From Phalacrocorax aristotelis (lineage: Eukaryota > Chordata > Aves > Suliformes > Phalacrocoracidae): DNA of 64,000 bases. The notes below the pieces were generated by a model. It was not told where the DNA came from and did no database searches. It saw only the letters and a list, made by a program, of their open reading frames with translations. Positions 24,423-47,300 of the stretch are shown here, piece by piece. How positions within the stretch are numbered: the first letter of the stretch is position 1; the number at the start of each line of letters is the position of its first letter. The position numbers and the translations under genes are program-made. Where the stretch lies: the NCBI RefSeq assembly GCF_949628215.1, contig NC_134277.1:124793963-124857962 (forward strand). Direction: 5' to 3'.

Positions 24423-27400
24423 ATGTGAAAACAAACAAAAAAACATCAAATCATACTTAGCATTCTCTCAACAAGGTAGCAAAACATAAATTGGTGGGTT
24501 TTTCTTCTTGGCAGTAACTACAACTCATTGTTCTTTCATATTATAGCATCTTGCATACATTACCATGCAATGCATTTGCAAGAAGCCTCTAAAGCGACTG
24601 TTCCACAGCACATGAAAGCTCGACTTTTTTCAGGTAAGTATGGAAAAAGTCTTTAGTACTCTCCCAAACACTGATTCAAATTTATTTCACAATGATAAAA
24701 ATGGAAAGATTTTACATTTTCCCTAATACAGAAATAACTTCCAAAGTTAAGTTTTTTTACCATAAATAAAATGAGTAAATGAAATTACATCTTAGATGTT
24801 TATAATAAATATAAATGGCTTATACTTCATAACACAAAGAGTAAGTGTTCAGTATTTCTTTATAAAATTTAAGATACACAGGCCTTGTACACATGGCTTC
24901 ATTAGCGTCTTACACTGTTCTCAGTCACGTCCGTCAACACAAATAGCACCTCTACATAAAAGATGCATCCTAATGATTTCAATGAAGTGCAGTATACTCC
25001 ATTAGAGAGAACATGTTTTAATTAACAGTTCCAATACCAGTTACAGTGTACAGTACTTGCACCAATCTACTGTGTTGTAATTATACAAGATAGGAAGAGA
25101 CCAAATTATACAGCCCTCACCATAGTACAGACCCCAGTACAGTTTTACTTCAAGAATGGCTGGAAGATTTGGCTTACAATACACATTCAACATGTTTGTT
25201 AAAAAGTGGGCAACGTATTTCAACAAGAAGCCAGGCTTCTGACTGCACAAAGCTGCAGGCAAATTTAAGTACCATTTTGAAATTAAAAACACACTAAGGA
25301 GTTAGATACTCATTGAAACAAACTGATCTGCAAGCAAGGTATTTTTGTATTGATGCTTTTGTAGGTTTGACAGACCTTTCGGGGGAAAGTCTCACATTAC
25401 AAAAATTAAACGTAATTATTGGACAGTTTCAAATTGTAGTTTATGAGGATAGGACAATCACATTTAGAACACTGACAGTCCAACTTCTCCATTTTAATAG
25501 AATATTATTAAATCCCCCACACCAGGCTGAACTATCATTCAGCCTAAAAATACATGCAATTATGACAATCCCAGTATCAAATCACTTCAGGTAGTGAAGA
25601 AGTTCAGCTATAAGATTATACACGCAGCTTTCCAAGTAGCTGTGAAGTTACAAGAGACAGGAGCTCAAGATATATGCTGTAATCTGGGAGGAGACACATA
25701 GGCTTCAAATACATCCTTCAAGTTTCCTCTAGCTTCTGGGCTTTTTAACAACCTCCAACTACAATGTACTCCTATACCCCTGCAAAAAAAACAACCCGAG
25801 GGGAAGAGTTCTCCCTAGAATACAGAAATTCAGAGTAAGTCACAACGTTTACTTTGGTAACACAGCTCTTTGCAGATAAAGCAAGCAGCAAAACAACAGT
25901 GTGAAGAAAATCTTGTTATAACAACTGAGTATTTGAAGAAAGTTAGCACAAAGTATTTCTAGAAAAACATCTGAAAGCGTCATGGAGACAACAGTTGAAG
26001 CTGACTTGGGTTAAAATACTTAAGTACTAGAAACTGACCACAATCTGTGAACACAGATTCTTCACCAAACGAAGAAAGTAACACAGAATAAAGCTAGGAC
26101 TAATCTCATTTTAACACCTTAGAAATGTTCTTTATACTCATTCCAACAGAAGAAAGAATATATGAAATGAGCACATAGTCAATTAGAAGTTGAACAAAAC
26201 AGCTGAACAGGATTATCTAAAAAAGTTTACAAACAGAGCAGGAAAACAAAGGAAAAATTAGCAGCTTGTGCAGAACTTTGGCAACACGCCAATATTCAGG
26301 GGATTATTTAGACACCAGGGGAATGAGGATAAATCTAAAAACTAGGAGAAATAACGTACAGTCTGCTTACCAAGTTTGCAATTCAGCAGGACTGCAAAAT
26401 TAGCTAATGCAATTTGGGAACGACTCCAAGCCAGGGCATAGTGGTTTCTCAATAGAACTTTGGCACAACTACAATAAGAATATTATGGTTTCTTCTGTGA
26501 ACTAAATTAACTGAAAGACAAATTGGCAGACCTATAGAACAGAGTGACTGAGGGAAAAGACTAATTAAACTTCAAAGTTAATAGACATGCCCTCTAAAAC
26601 ACACAGATGGAGTATCTAGAAGTGTTTCAACATCATTTAGAAAAAACACTCCTCTTTTTCAGTTTTACATATTAAGAGGTGTTTAATAACCCAGAGAAAC
26701 TGGATTAGAAAAGAAAAACAGCTTTTAAAAAATGAAGTGCAATACATACGAAAAAATGCACTGAAAACTGAGGACTCACACTATGTGAACAAGTCAGATT
26801 TCTGGCAGCAGCCATGTTAAAGAAGGGGCATAAAGGCGTAATTCCCCATTTATGCATTTGTACTGGCAGATGCCTCGGACACAAATCCATATACACCTTA
26901 AGAGGATTAAGCTGGGAGAGGAGAAAGTACCTTAAATGCAGGTATAAAGCACAGTGCTGACACAACAGACGCATCCAAAATAGGAATATTCTTTGCTTGC
27001 AAACATATTATTAGTATAGAACATCGTTACGCAGCATATTTTTTAAACATTCCTAGTGTGGTGACGGCATCTGAACTCTACAGAACAGCAGCTGTTTCCA
27101 GAAGTAAATTATGGCTCTTAACTGCAAAAAGCTCTTGAGTGTGCATCAAGTTCTGTAACCCAGTGCGTTCTAGAATTTTAAGTTTCTGAAAGAAGATACA
27201 TTCTGTATCTTTTAGATTGACTTTTTTCCCCCCCATAGTAGGCTTTCATATTCCTAGGCTATACTGATCTAGGGAAGTGGAGAATGATGTATTTGGAAAT
27301 AAAATTCTTTGTTCTTTCTCAGAAAAAAATCAAGTCTCAACATGCAATAAAAGAAAGTATTAGATGCTATCAATTTAAAGGTTAAGCTATATCCCAACTG

Positions 27401-28253
27401 CCCTTTTATTTCTATTAAAATAATTCAAATTAGTCTATGTCGGTGTCACAGATGAGACTTACAATACACAAAACTACACAGCTGCATTGTTTTCAGTTAG
27501 TTACTCCAAAGCAGACAGAAAAAAATCAAAACTACATGCTGGAATTGCTTTTGTGAAATATATCAACATATCTACAACAATGAAAGCTACAGAGACTAAG
27601 GCACAAGAATATTCAGTACGAAAACATTTTAAAATGAAACTCAAATTAATCCTATGTGCTTCTTCAGAATCCTGTTCCAAGTCAGCATTTGATGTGAGTT
27701 TACAGTCATCAAAAAAAAAAAAAAAGAGGACAATAAGCAACAAATGATGTTCTAACAAGGAATGAGTCCCTTTAGAATTTCCACAATATCTACCTATATG
27801 AAAACAGTTAAAAATTGAAGTGGTTTAAATATAAGAAATACCTTCCATCTTTGCTGACTTCTAGCCATTCTAGAACAACCTTCCTTACCTGGAGTAACAA
27901 TTAACATTTAATATTAAAGCTTTGTCCTTGGTAACATTTATTATACCATCATATGCCCACTATGTTACATATTGCATACTTTATTTACCCATTACACAAA
28001 ATAAATGTTTTAATATGTTTTCAATGAGTATTAAGAACAAATCATGTCTCAAGTATAACTAAACCGGTCACATTTATGTTGCGTGCTTAAACTGAGTTTT
28101 TAATTACTTGTACAAATAGTTTAAAACTCTGCAATCAAAAAAAAAAATTAGACATCTTAAAACATTATGCTGAGGTTACATTCTGTCATTGTCACCTAGC
28201 TGCCTTATTCAGATAGTCCCACCGGTGGATGATTAACACTAAAAAGATTATCA

Positions 28254-28259
28254 TTTATT
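28254..28259 (-). terminator. LYPLA1: Candidate LYPLA1 polyadenylation signal
   Basis: AATAAA on the minus strand, 162 bases past the LYPLA1 stop and the first canonical hexamer downstream. Another lies at 27980-27985. Which is used cannot be told from sequence alone. Confidence 0.35.
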
Positions 28260-28420
28260 GTACATGTGTATTATTTAATCCCCATCCTAAGTATAAATTT
28301 GCAACACAGTAATAACACTGCAGGTATAGAAGTAATGTTCCTGTCAGGCCTATGAGAAGATTAACGCTCTACCACAGTTGATGCTGGTGTATTTATATAG
28401 AAGGCTTCTCACATATCGTT

Positions 28421-38458
<10,038 letters not shown>

Positions 38459-38608
38459 ATACCGGGGCTGCGGGGCGGCCAGCGGGACACCGGCCAGCAG
38501 CGGGGAGGCGGGGCGGGCGGCCGGCCAGGAGGGCGGGGTGGGGGGAACGGGCCTGGCGCCCACAGCCCCTCCGCCTCGCCCCGCCCCTCTCGAGGCCGTC
38601 CCCTCACC

Positions 38609-38618
38609 CGATTGGCTG
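38609..38618 (-). promoter_or_regulatory. LYPLA1: CCAAT box (NF-Y-type) upstream of LYPLA1
   Basis: The minus strand reads AGCCAATCGG, a near-ideal NF-Y site, about 155 bases upstream of the LYPLA1 ATG inside its CpG island. Use is inferred from sequence and position only. Confidence 0.5.
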
Positions 38619-38899
38619 CCGCCGGGGCGGCGGGAGCGGTAGCCCCCGGGTCGCGCGGCTGAGGGGAGGCGGTGGCGGTCGGCGAGGTCGCCCCTGGGCG
38701 GGAGAGTGTCGTGTCCTGAGCCGAACCGGGGCCGCCGCCCTCGGTTCCCCCCGCTGGCCCTTGAGCCGGCCTTCCCGGGCCGGCCTGCTGCCTCTGAGGG
38801 GCGCGGATGGCCTGTGGGTGCTGCAGAGCTCTGGGGCGCGCCGGTGGCGGCTGGGGTGTCCCGGTGTCTCTGGCAGGGACACCCCTCGGGGAAGCCTGG

Positions 38900-40640
38900 C
38901 TGAAGCCTGCTGTACCGAGAAGTCTGCGTACGCTGGTTAAAAGTAAAGCTCCGCAAAGTTGCTTCTGTCTTTGGGTTTCCAGTGGTTTCAGAGAGTTTGA
39001 ACTGTCTTTCACCTCTAAAACTGCCTTTCAAACAGCCAGATACAGCTGCCAGATGATGCTGCACTCTTACAGTACAGTTCGTACCTGTCTATGGTTTGAG
39101 TGTTTCCTGTAAAAATAATTTTTATGCTGTATTATAAGGCTTAGGAAAAAAGGGAATTTAGGGTATTCTTCAATAGGTAAATATGCTAAGTCATGGGAAA
39201 CAGGAAAACCAGCAAACAGCATTGTTAGACAGGGCTCGTTTGTCCCTGTTGGATCAGATGCCTTCATCACCAAATTAAATCTCTTGGCTGACAGCCAAAG
39301 AATCAACGATTCTTATTCATCTTGATATGTATTGGGCTATTCAGGCACTCCGTATTGAAATTACTGGATCATTCCAGTCCATTCCGGATACTTGGACCAA
39401 CTCTGAATAAGTATGGCAAACACATTTCTATCAAAATGAAATGCTTTGTTCTTTGTCTTCTATTCCATACATCTTTGTCAGATATTTCCTCCCAGAAAGT
39501 CAATCTACTCATTGTATTTGCCAGCTGGTATCTGGCTAACATTGGAGCTTTTTTGGCAGCTCAAACAGCAGCTGAGAGCGTGCTATGCTTCTTTCACATC
39601 CTTCCCACTGGCATGTTCCATACCAGGCAGGGAGGTTTTTTCACAAAGCTTTTGCTCAACAGTGTTAATATTTTTATCGGCATGGCTGCATAAAACATTT
39701 TAGAGAAACCTTTGCACCAGATGTGTAACTTTAAACATGCCACCTCCTTTGCCATGGTTGTTGGGCTGCTTTGATACCTACTGTTTATGCCAGGAGATCC
39801 CTGTTATTGGTAAAATTGGGTTATTTTCACAGGTCGCTTTTCGTGGTTTGATTTATGTCTGCTTTAGTGTGTGTTCTTGCCTCATGCACAGTACCCGGTC
39901 CAAATCTGTTAAGAAAATACAACTTATGCATAAAAGATTCTGAAAAGATTAAGAGCTTCACATTATCTCAGGTGCTTATCAAGTACGCCGAACCTGCCCC
40001 TTGCTTTAGAGCATCCTTCTGGGACAAGAACAAAACTCTGTCTTCCCTCTCCACCATGCTATTCGCCACATAAACGTAACTCCCGCAGGGTGGCCTGCTG
40101 GCGAGCCTCCAGCCTAGGTCGTTGGTCTGCTCAGAATTAGACCTCGCTTTTAATCTTTTAATCCATGCAGCTGGAATGATCTTACCTGAATTCCCATTTG
40201 CTGCTAGCATGGCTCAGGGTCACCAGAGAGACGCGAGCCCTGCCTGGGTCGGGCACTCGCCAGCCTCAGGTAGCGGGGTGGCCTCTGCGGGCATGGGGCA
40301 GCCTGATGGCTGCAGGCAAATGCTGAAGGAACAGAGCTCCTGAAATCCTGAAGGAATGGCTGAAAGCATCTGAGTGATGAACCTTTCAAAGACTTTGAGT
40401 TGGCTGTCTCTTTACAGTGAGATACCTGTCATACGAATGACACTTTTCTACCTGATTTTAAGTTTTTGATTGAAGTAGAGTTTTGCAAGGCAAAGCGTGC
40501 TCTGAACTATGTATTTTTTGCTCTCCAAGTGGCTGAAATGGACGTAGGTGAGATGGTTGTCCATACCATTGTTATAATTTTTATTAATTTTTTTGAAGGG
40601 GGTGAGAAGCTATACAGATTCCGTACTGAAAGTCACTGAT
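38900..40640. other. Intergenic gap between LYPLA1 and MRPL15 promoters
   Basis: About 1.7 kb of non-CpG sequence separates two head-to-head CpG islands. The frames at 39322-39703 have no recognisable family or splice context. I see no gene here. Confidence 0.6.
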
Positions 40641-41340
40641 TTCCGCCACGCCATTCCCGTTTCACCCTCCTTCGCTCCCAGAACAGGCAGGGCTGTTGCC
40701 CGACCCCCTCCCCAGGGCGCCGCCCGCAGCAGACCACCAACATGGAGGCAGGTTTTGCGCATACAGAGGTTTCAGGGCTGAAGGCTGGATATGAACACGG
40801 CCAAGCACCGGCTGACTTTCATAACGGGAACCGGCCTTGCGGCAGATCACCTAATTCAGTTCTCTGGGTCCGGGTGAACCCACCCCCGCGCCGTGGAATG
40901 ACCCCCTCCTCGCGTTCCCCGGTGCCGCTGTGTGGGTGGCAGCCCCGGGACCCGCCCCGCCGGCGGGGGAGGCTGCGCGACACTGTCGGGAAGGGGCGGG
41001 AAGCGCGGTTTACGGTCCTGCCGTAAAGCGCCTCGCTTCAATCGAGGGTGGCGGCTGCCCTTGGGAGGTGAGGGGACATGAGCGGGAATGGCGGCGCCAA
41101 GGCTCTGGAGTTGCTCCGGTCCCTGCCCAGGGTCAGTCTGGCCAACCTAAGGCCCAGCCCCGGCTCCAAAAAGCGGGTGAGTTCCTGCAGCTTGTCGGGT
41201 GGCTCGGCAGCGCGCTTCCCCCCCGGTGGCGGGCGCGTCCGGCCCCGCTGGCGTTTGCCCCGGGGGCTGTTGGAAAGCCCTTGGGGAGCCTGTGGCGGGC
41301 CCAGGAGAGCGGTCTGGCTGGAATAGGAGTGGGGTGGCAG
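40640..41340 (+). promoter_or_regulatory. MRPL15: CpG island promoter of MRPL15
   Basis: A GC-rich, CpG-dense block ending just after MRPL15 exon 1. It includes an Sp1-type GC box (AAGGGGCGGG, 40991-41000) about 80 bases upstream of the ATG. A TGCGCATAC at about 40756 resembles an NRF-1 half-site, which would suit a nuclear gene for a mitochondrial protein; this is inference. Confidence 0.7.
41078..41176 (+). CDS. MRPL15: MRPL15 coding exon 1 (residues 1-33)
   Basis: Encodes [20 protein letters not shown] to PGSKKR, then CGG/GTGAGT, phase 0. It carries the amphipathic, arginine-containing mitochondrial targeting region. Confidence 0.95.
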
Positions 41341-44300
41341 AGGAGGGGGTGGTAGTGTTGTGTGTGCGTGTATGTTGGCCCTGTGCTTTCCGTTCGCGTG
41401 TCCTGTAGCCGGTGCGTGAGGCGAGCTCCGCAGAAAACTGGCTGGTGAGCGGCCCTAGCTAAACCTAAGGGCCATCGCTGGGGGACCTGTGGAAGCGTTA
41501 AAAAAGTACGGAATACCAAGTGTTTATGGGAGGGGGTGACACGTTTGTGAAGGGAAGGTTGAAAGGCTTAAAAATAAGAGGAATGTGATGCGAGCCAGTG
41601 TTTCTTGTTACTATTGATTTCTCAAAAACAAACTAAATGTTATCTTCCCTGTCTCATTGTAAGTGATAGAGGAGTAAAGAAAAGAAACCAGGAAGAAACC
41701 CACCTGGTCTGGGGGACATATCAATGAACAGGGGGATAAGGTTCAAGGGCTAAAGGTACAGGAACAGAGAACTGACAGGGAGCACCAAATCGCACTGCCC
41801 TGTCAGTGCTCAAGGCTCTCTAGGGATGCCTGCAGAGCTGGCAAGTGCTGCATAGTTGTAACCCCTTAGACGTATGACAAGGCAGGAGAATGGAAATTCT
41901 TCCCCCCTGCAGCTGTTGGGGTTCCCCGTCAAGCTACTTCACTTGGGGCTACAAACACCCAGCTTGGCCAGGGTCAAATGGAGCTGAAAGCAGCAGCCCT
42001 GTACAGCACTGGAGTGGTGATTCGTAAGGGTTTCCAAACTAATCCAGGCTCCCAAACAGTATTTTCAGGCTTAGCATCCAGAAGTTGTGAGATAGTCTGA
42101 ATTTGAAGTTTACTAGAACTAATGCTTTCCTACCAGTCTTAGGTCTCAGGACTTTTTGTTTCTCAAGGTAGCTGTTGGGTTTAGAAAAATGCCTTTTTTT
42201 TCTTTATTTTGTTTTTTTTAAACCTTGAAAGTAAAGATTTTTGTACACTCACTAGGTCTTTAGCCAGCAACTTGCAACTCCATATAAGAAATGAGCATTT
42301 TTTTCTCCATGGTACTTCTGTTTGCTTTCACTTAAAGTTTGTACAAGTGACCTCAGCTCTGTTTCTCTGGTATTTTTCTCTTGGTGTCTGATAACCTTAT
42401 TTCATGATCAGTGAAGTTCTCAAATAAGAACATTGAAGAACATTTCACTTCACAAACAGAAGTTGCAGCAAAAAAAAAAAGTTTTTGATTGGCTCCTCTG
42501 ACAGTCTAAAATCTGGTCAATGTACTGATTACACTCTGTTTGTGACCAGATATTGTCGGTGTGTTTGTATTAACCAAAGTCACTGTGTAATCTGGTGTCC
42601 ACAGGGGCAACTGCCAGAAAGCGTGGGCCACCTGTGTCCTCTCTTTGCCTCCAGCTGCTCATACCCGCTGTGTACTTTGTACTGCTGCTAGAGGTTGTGG
42701 GGTGAACCAGAGCAGGGAATTAAACCAGCTGAAAACTAGTTAGACAAAAATCAGTTTTCATCTAGTTTAATTCCCTGACCTGTCCAACGTGGAGCCCCAC
42801 AACCACTTGTGGCAGCACAAGAGGCCCTGTGAATAACGCATAGTGTGTGAGCTGGAGACAAGTCATCTTCCTCTGGTGGCAGGGGTAGTCTAGTCTAGCA
42901 TAAAACTGCATTTAAACTCTGTGCTGTTTAGCATTAATACAAGCAAGCCGTGCATCTTAGGTCAGCTGAAGCTTCAAATAGAGTAATGCTTTTTTTTCTG
43001 ATGTATGTCCGTACTGACTTTTTACTAATATTTCATTACACATTAAGTGCTCCATAGCTTTGGAAAACTTACAGACACAATAAAGAGCATAAAACATGAA
43101 TTTTTATGTCTCTGTGGTGTTAGGCTAATAATCAAGTACTGTGATGTAATGAGCAGTTTTCAGACCTGAGTTTTACTCAATATTCTGTGCTGCAGTCTAA
43201 CCACATAGAACAATTTGTAGGATTAAGGGTGCTTGAAGCTTGGCTGTCTGAGTGTTGAATACAAAAAATGGGAAATCGAGGAGGCTTACTGTAGCCTCTT
43301 TAGTAATGAATTATTTGTTATTATTGATCCAGCAGTGACTGTGCTGTGACTTAAACAAAGTTAGCGTATAAGCAGTATAAATGCTGTTTAGAATGTGTTG
43401 CTTTATATGTTTCCCAGCCTGACTGATTCACATTGAGGAACACAATGGAAAATAGCAAATGTGTGGATTGTGTTGTGCAGCTATGAGACTGGTTAGCAGC
43501 ATGGCATTGCTCTTTCCATATGTGTTCACACTCCAGTGAATGTTCACTTAAATGGGAGAAATTTTGTAAGATAAAATGGATCCATCGAAGCAATGCACAG
43601 ATGTGATTGTGCCTTTTGGGGGTGAACAGTGAAATCTACCCTGTGCAGCATGGCATTGAGATTCTGAAGCTTGTGGCTCTGTTTTAGCTCTGACAAAACA
43701 TGAAAAAAAGTTGAAGTGAGCCTTAGTGCTGCAAATTCTTCAGTGCATGAATTAAATGAAGTCACCTTATGCAGGAAATTTTGTCACTCCCAGCTGCTCA
43801 TTTCCACCCTTGCTCACTGATGGTTCTATAATCCTATAGAGATATTTGCATACCCATGAATTGTACTGAATGGTGCGACTGACCTGGATTTTAAAATAAA
43901 AAAAAAAGTTTTACCTTCACTTATCCCTTTGATCCTGTTCACCATTTAGCTGTGCAGGTGCTTCTGCTGGCACAAACAAGAGGTGAGCACAAGAACACAA
44001 GAAGATTGCTGAACTGCTACATATGGCTCTAAGGCTAATTTAAAGTGCTTGGGGAACTAATAGCTTAGTATCACAGCCTTAATTTAAAAAATAATAAAGG
44101 TTTAAAATACAATCTTCTCTTTTGATTTGTTGCAGTTACTACTGACTACAGTTGCAGACTCTTTTAGAAAGTCTGAGTCCATGAAAATAATTGTTTGTGT
44201 GCATAGCATATATAAACTGCGTCCCTGCCCCATGAGGTAGATTTTTTCTTTTTTTTTTTTTTAATATCTTTTTTCACTGTCAGTGTTCGGAAACTTCTGA

Positions 44301-47300
44301 GCACTGGTCAACTCTCTTAGGAAATAGGAGGAAGTATCAATAGTTAATTCAGGAAAATTCTCTAACTTGGAGAGTGCATGGTGTAAGAGGTAGGATTAAA
44401 TACTAGTATTCCATTTATCACAATATGTGTTCATATAAACATTGTGGTGCCTGCCTTAAGCTGTGCTGTGCAAAAATCACCTTAACTGCTTTTCTGACTA
44501 TTTTTCCCCTTAGAAAAGAGCAATCTCTTAATTTTTCCTCAAGAATCAGCATTTTGCTCAGTCTTTTATATTTCTGAAATCTTATGTTTTATACATACTT
44601 ATCTCCAAAGTAGTTGACTAAACATATCATGGATTGTTTTCAAGGAGAGAAGACGTGGCCGTGGAAGATACCGTGGTAGGAAGTGTGGTCGAGGTCACAA
44701 AGGAGAAAGACAAAGAGGAAATCGCCCCCGATTAGGCTTTGAGGGTGGTCAAACTCCATTTTACTTGGCCATACCAAAATATGGATTTAATGAGGGACAT
44801 AGGTAAGTTTCTTGACATTACTCAGAAATTAATCATTGTCTGCTTTTCTTGGTCTTTCCCCTGAAGCCAGAAGTTAATATGCCAAAGCAGGCCTAACTGA
44901 CAGTGAGGCATTCCTCTCAGACTGTTAGCTTCCTCATGAGCAGAATCTCCCATTTTTTGTGAGATCATTTTTTAATGATTTCTTTTTATTATTATTTAAT
45001 TAATTTCTCTCTGTCGTTTTACAGCTCTGCTTATTTGCCCTTTTCTTTGCATAATCCCTCGTATGTAGCAGGTTACCCTTCCGCCTACAGCTGAGTGTGT
45101 TTCTCCTCGGACCACTCCTCCATACACCGTTGTTTCTCCCTCTGCCTGTCTGCGCAACAGATAACCTGTTGAACTGACTGGGAACAGTTGGCTTGACATG
45201 AGCGAGGATGTTAGGCATGGAAGTGTAACCCAAAGCCTTCCTTTGTTATTTCTCTCTGCTTTTTTCACCTGAAGCTCTGATCTGCTGCTAGCCAAACAAT
45301 TCCACTTCTCTTCATGACGCTTTTTTTTCAGTCCTGCAACACTGCAGTCTTTGTCTGTCTGCACTCCATCTGTTCCACCTAGGATCTTAACAAGACCTTT
45401 AATATCAGATCTATTGGATGAAGCCATTAAGTCATCTTTCACAATTGTTCTCCTCAGAGACATTCTGCCTTGTTTGACAGTTGTTCTGTCCCCTCTTCAC
45501 ATTGTGCTTGTTTATGCCATGTCCTTCTTTCTGCTTCTTAACTTTTAAAATTATTCTTCTAACCAGTCACTGTTCTTAGCTGGAGATCTGTTTGCCAGCG
45601 TGTTATTAATGTCCTTCACTACATTGAAAATTAAAAATTTTTGTTTAGTTGGTTTTTGTTGTTGTTTAAAGCTGTTCTTGTTTCCTAAGAAGGTACCTAT
45701 GTTACCTTGGTCACTAACCATTTTGTTGCTTTTAGGTATGGTCATTAAAGCATTGTATGGATACAGAAATTATTATAGGCAGTAGTATCAACAGTGTGCC
45801 AAACCTAGCAGACAGTTTAAGAATCGAAGGACTTACGTGAATTTATTTGTGAATTGTTAAACTTACAATTTGATTTTATGTTTCATTTGCTGTTATAACT
45901 TCATGAAATAGCTGTGCATTTTTATGTTTCTATTCTTTATGCGTGCAGTATGACTTACAGACCTTCCCTGATTATCAGAGGTTTTCTGTCAGTCTTGCTT
46001 GTTTTGAAGTGTGATTCAAACTATATTTCCAAGTACTGTGATTTCCTGCTGTTTGCTTAACCTGTTGTAAGAATAAGTGGGCAGCACTTCTGATAGCTGA
46101 AGGCAGTAGATCCACAATCCTACAAGGGAAATGCTGCAGAATGCAGACACTGAGCGTTTTATGTTAACGGTGGTCGCAAGCACACGAATAACCAACAGCA
46201 AAAATCCAAGTTTCTGCAGTGACAAGAAATTAATACGGTCTTGCTGTTTTTAACTGCATCTGACAGCATGTGAAACAAAGTACTCTGTAATTTCTTCCTA
46301 GTGTTGTTGGCAAAATTTCAATACCAGGCTATTGTAAATAGTTTTCTAGTGAACATTTTAAGTGCACTTGAGAGAGAGTGTTGTGGCAGGATGGGAGCAC
46401 GCTGCGCAACGTCTCTGCTGGTTTATCTTCACCTTGCTCTTTCTTCTGTCTGCAGTGGTGTTCCTCCACTTTTTGAACTTTTGCTCTGTTGGGATCTGTC
46501 TGATGGTGCAAATTCGGTTGCTTGTCTTGTCGTACTTAGCTTGCCAATAACAAAGATAAGCTTCTCAGTTTTTCTGCTACCACTCACAGGTTTCCAGTAA
46601 TGATGATTTAAACTGATTGTATTTTGAGCATCAGCGTAAATGGTATGCAGGAGCACGCACAGGGTTTGGCTGATAGTCTTTGACTAAATTTATATGGGAG
46701 GGGAGGATATATTTGGTTTTGACTGTGTATTTTTTGCCCAGATTTTCTGAATGTGTCAGTGAAGCTACCAACTGGATTCACTTTGAAGATGGTTATATAT
46801 AGTTACAGAATAGATATATACATACATATATATTAAAAAAATGTATATACTATAGAAATATATAGTTATAAAAGATGCTAATATATAGTTATTTAGAATC
46901 TTGTTGTCTTATGAAGAAATGCTGACACTTTAATTTCTTCATCTTTTTTTTCTTCAGTCTTTTTTTTCTTTTTTTTCTACCAGTCAGCGGGTAGAGAGGT
47001 ATTCTGGAGTGAATTGAGCTTGGCAACAGCAAAAAGATTAGTATCGTATTGGAGGTGGGGATGTGTGAGAAAACCTGAAGGCATAATAGAGTTCAGGACT
47101 GTAACTAGGGCTTGGACTTGCATTAAATTAAACTTAAAATTTTGGCTTATGGATGGGTGTGTTTTAAACAATTACTTGGTAGTTTTAGGAGTAGGTAGAA
47201 AATGGAATACAGTGTGGTGTATCTCAGTTGACCAGTTCCTATTAGAGCTTCAGTTTTGCAAATTTATCATTCTTTGGTTTTGTTTTGTTTTCTTCTCCCC

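Larger units (their letters stand above)
19700..28420. other. Intergenic region between TCEA1 and LYPLA1
   Basis: The 5' flank of TCEA1 and the 3' flank of LYPLA1, which are both on the minus strand. It holds CR1 fragments at 20021-20299 and 21344-21440 and the solo LTR at 23867-24422. No further gene is supported. Part of the right end must be LYPLA1 3' UTR, with candidate polyadenylation signals at 28254 and 27980. Confidence 0.6.

Noticed and set aside
24582-24633. Exon-like stretch ending in CAG/GTAAGT on the plus strand
   Set aside because: Only one short open register, with no partner exon of matching phase nearby.
40930-41519. Overlapping frames of 128-141 codons around MRPL15 exon 1
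   Set aside because: CpG-island artefact; only 41078-41176 has protein-family support.
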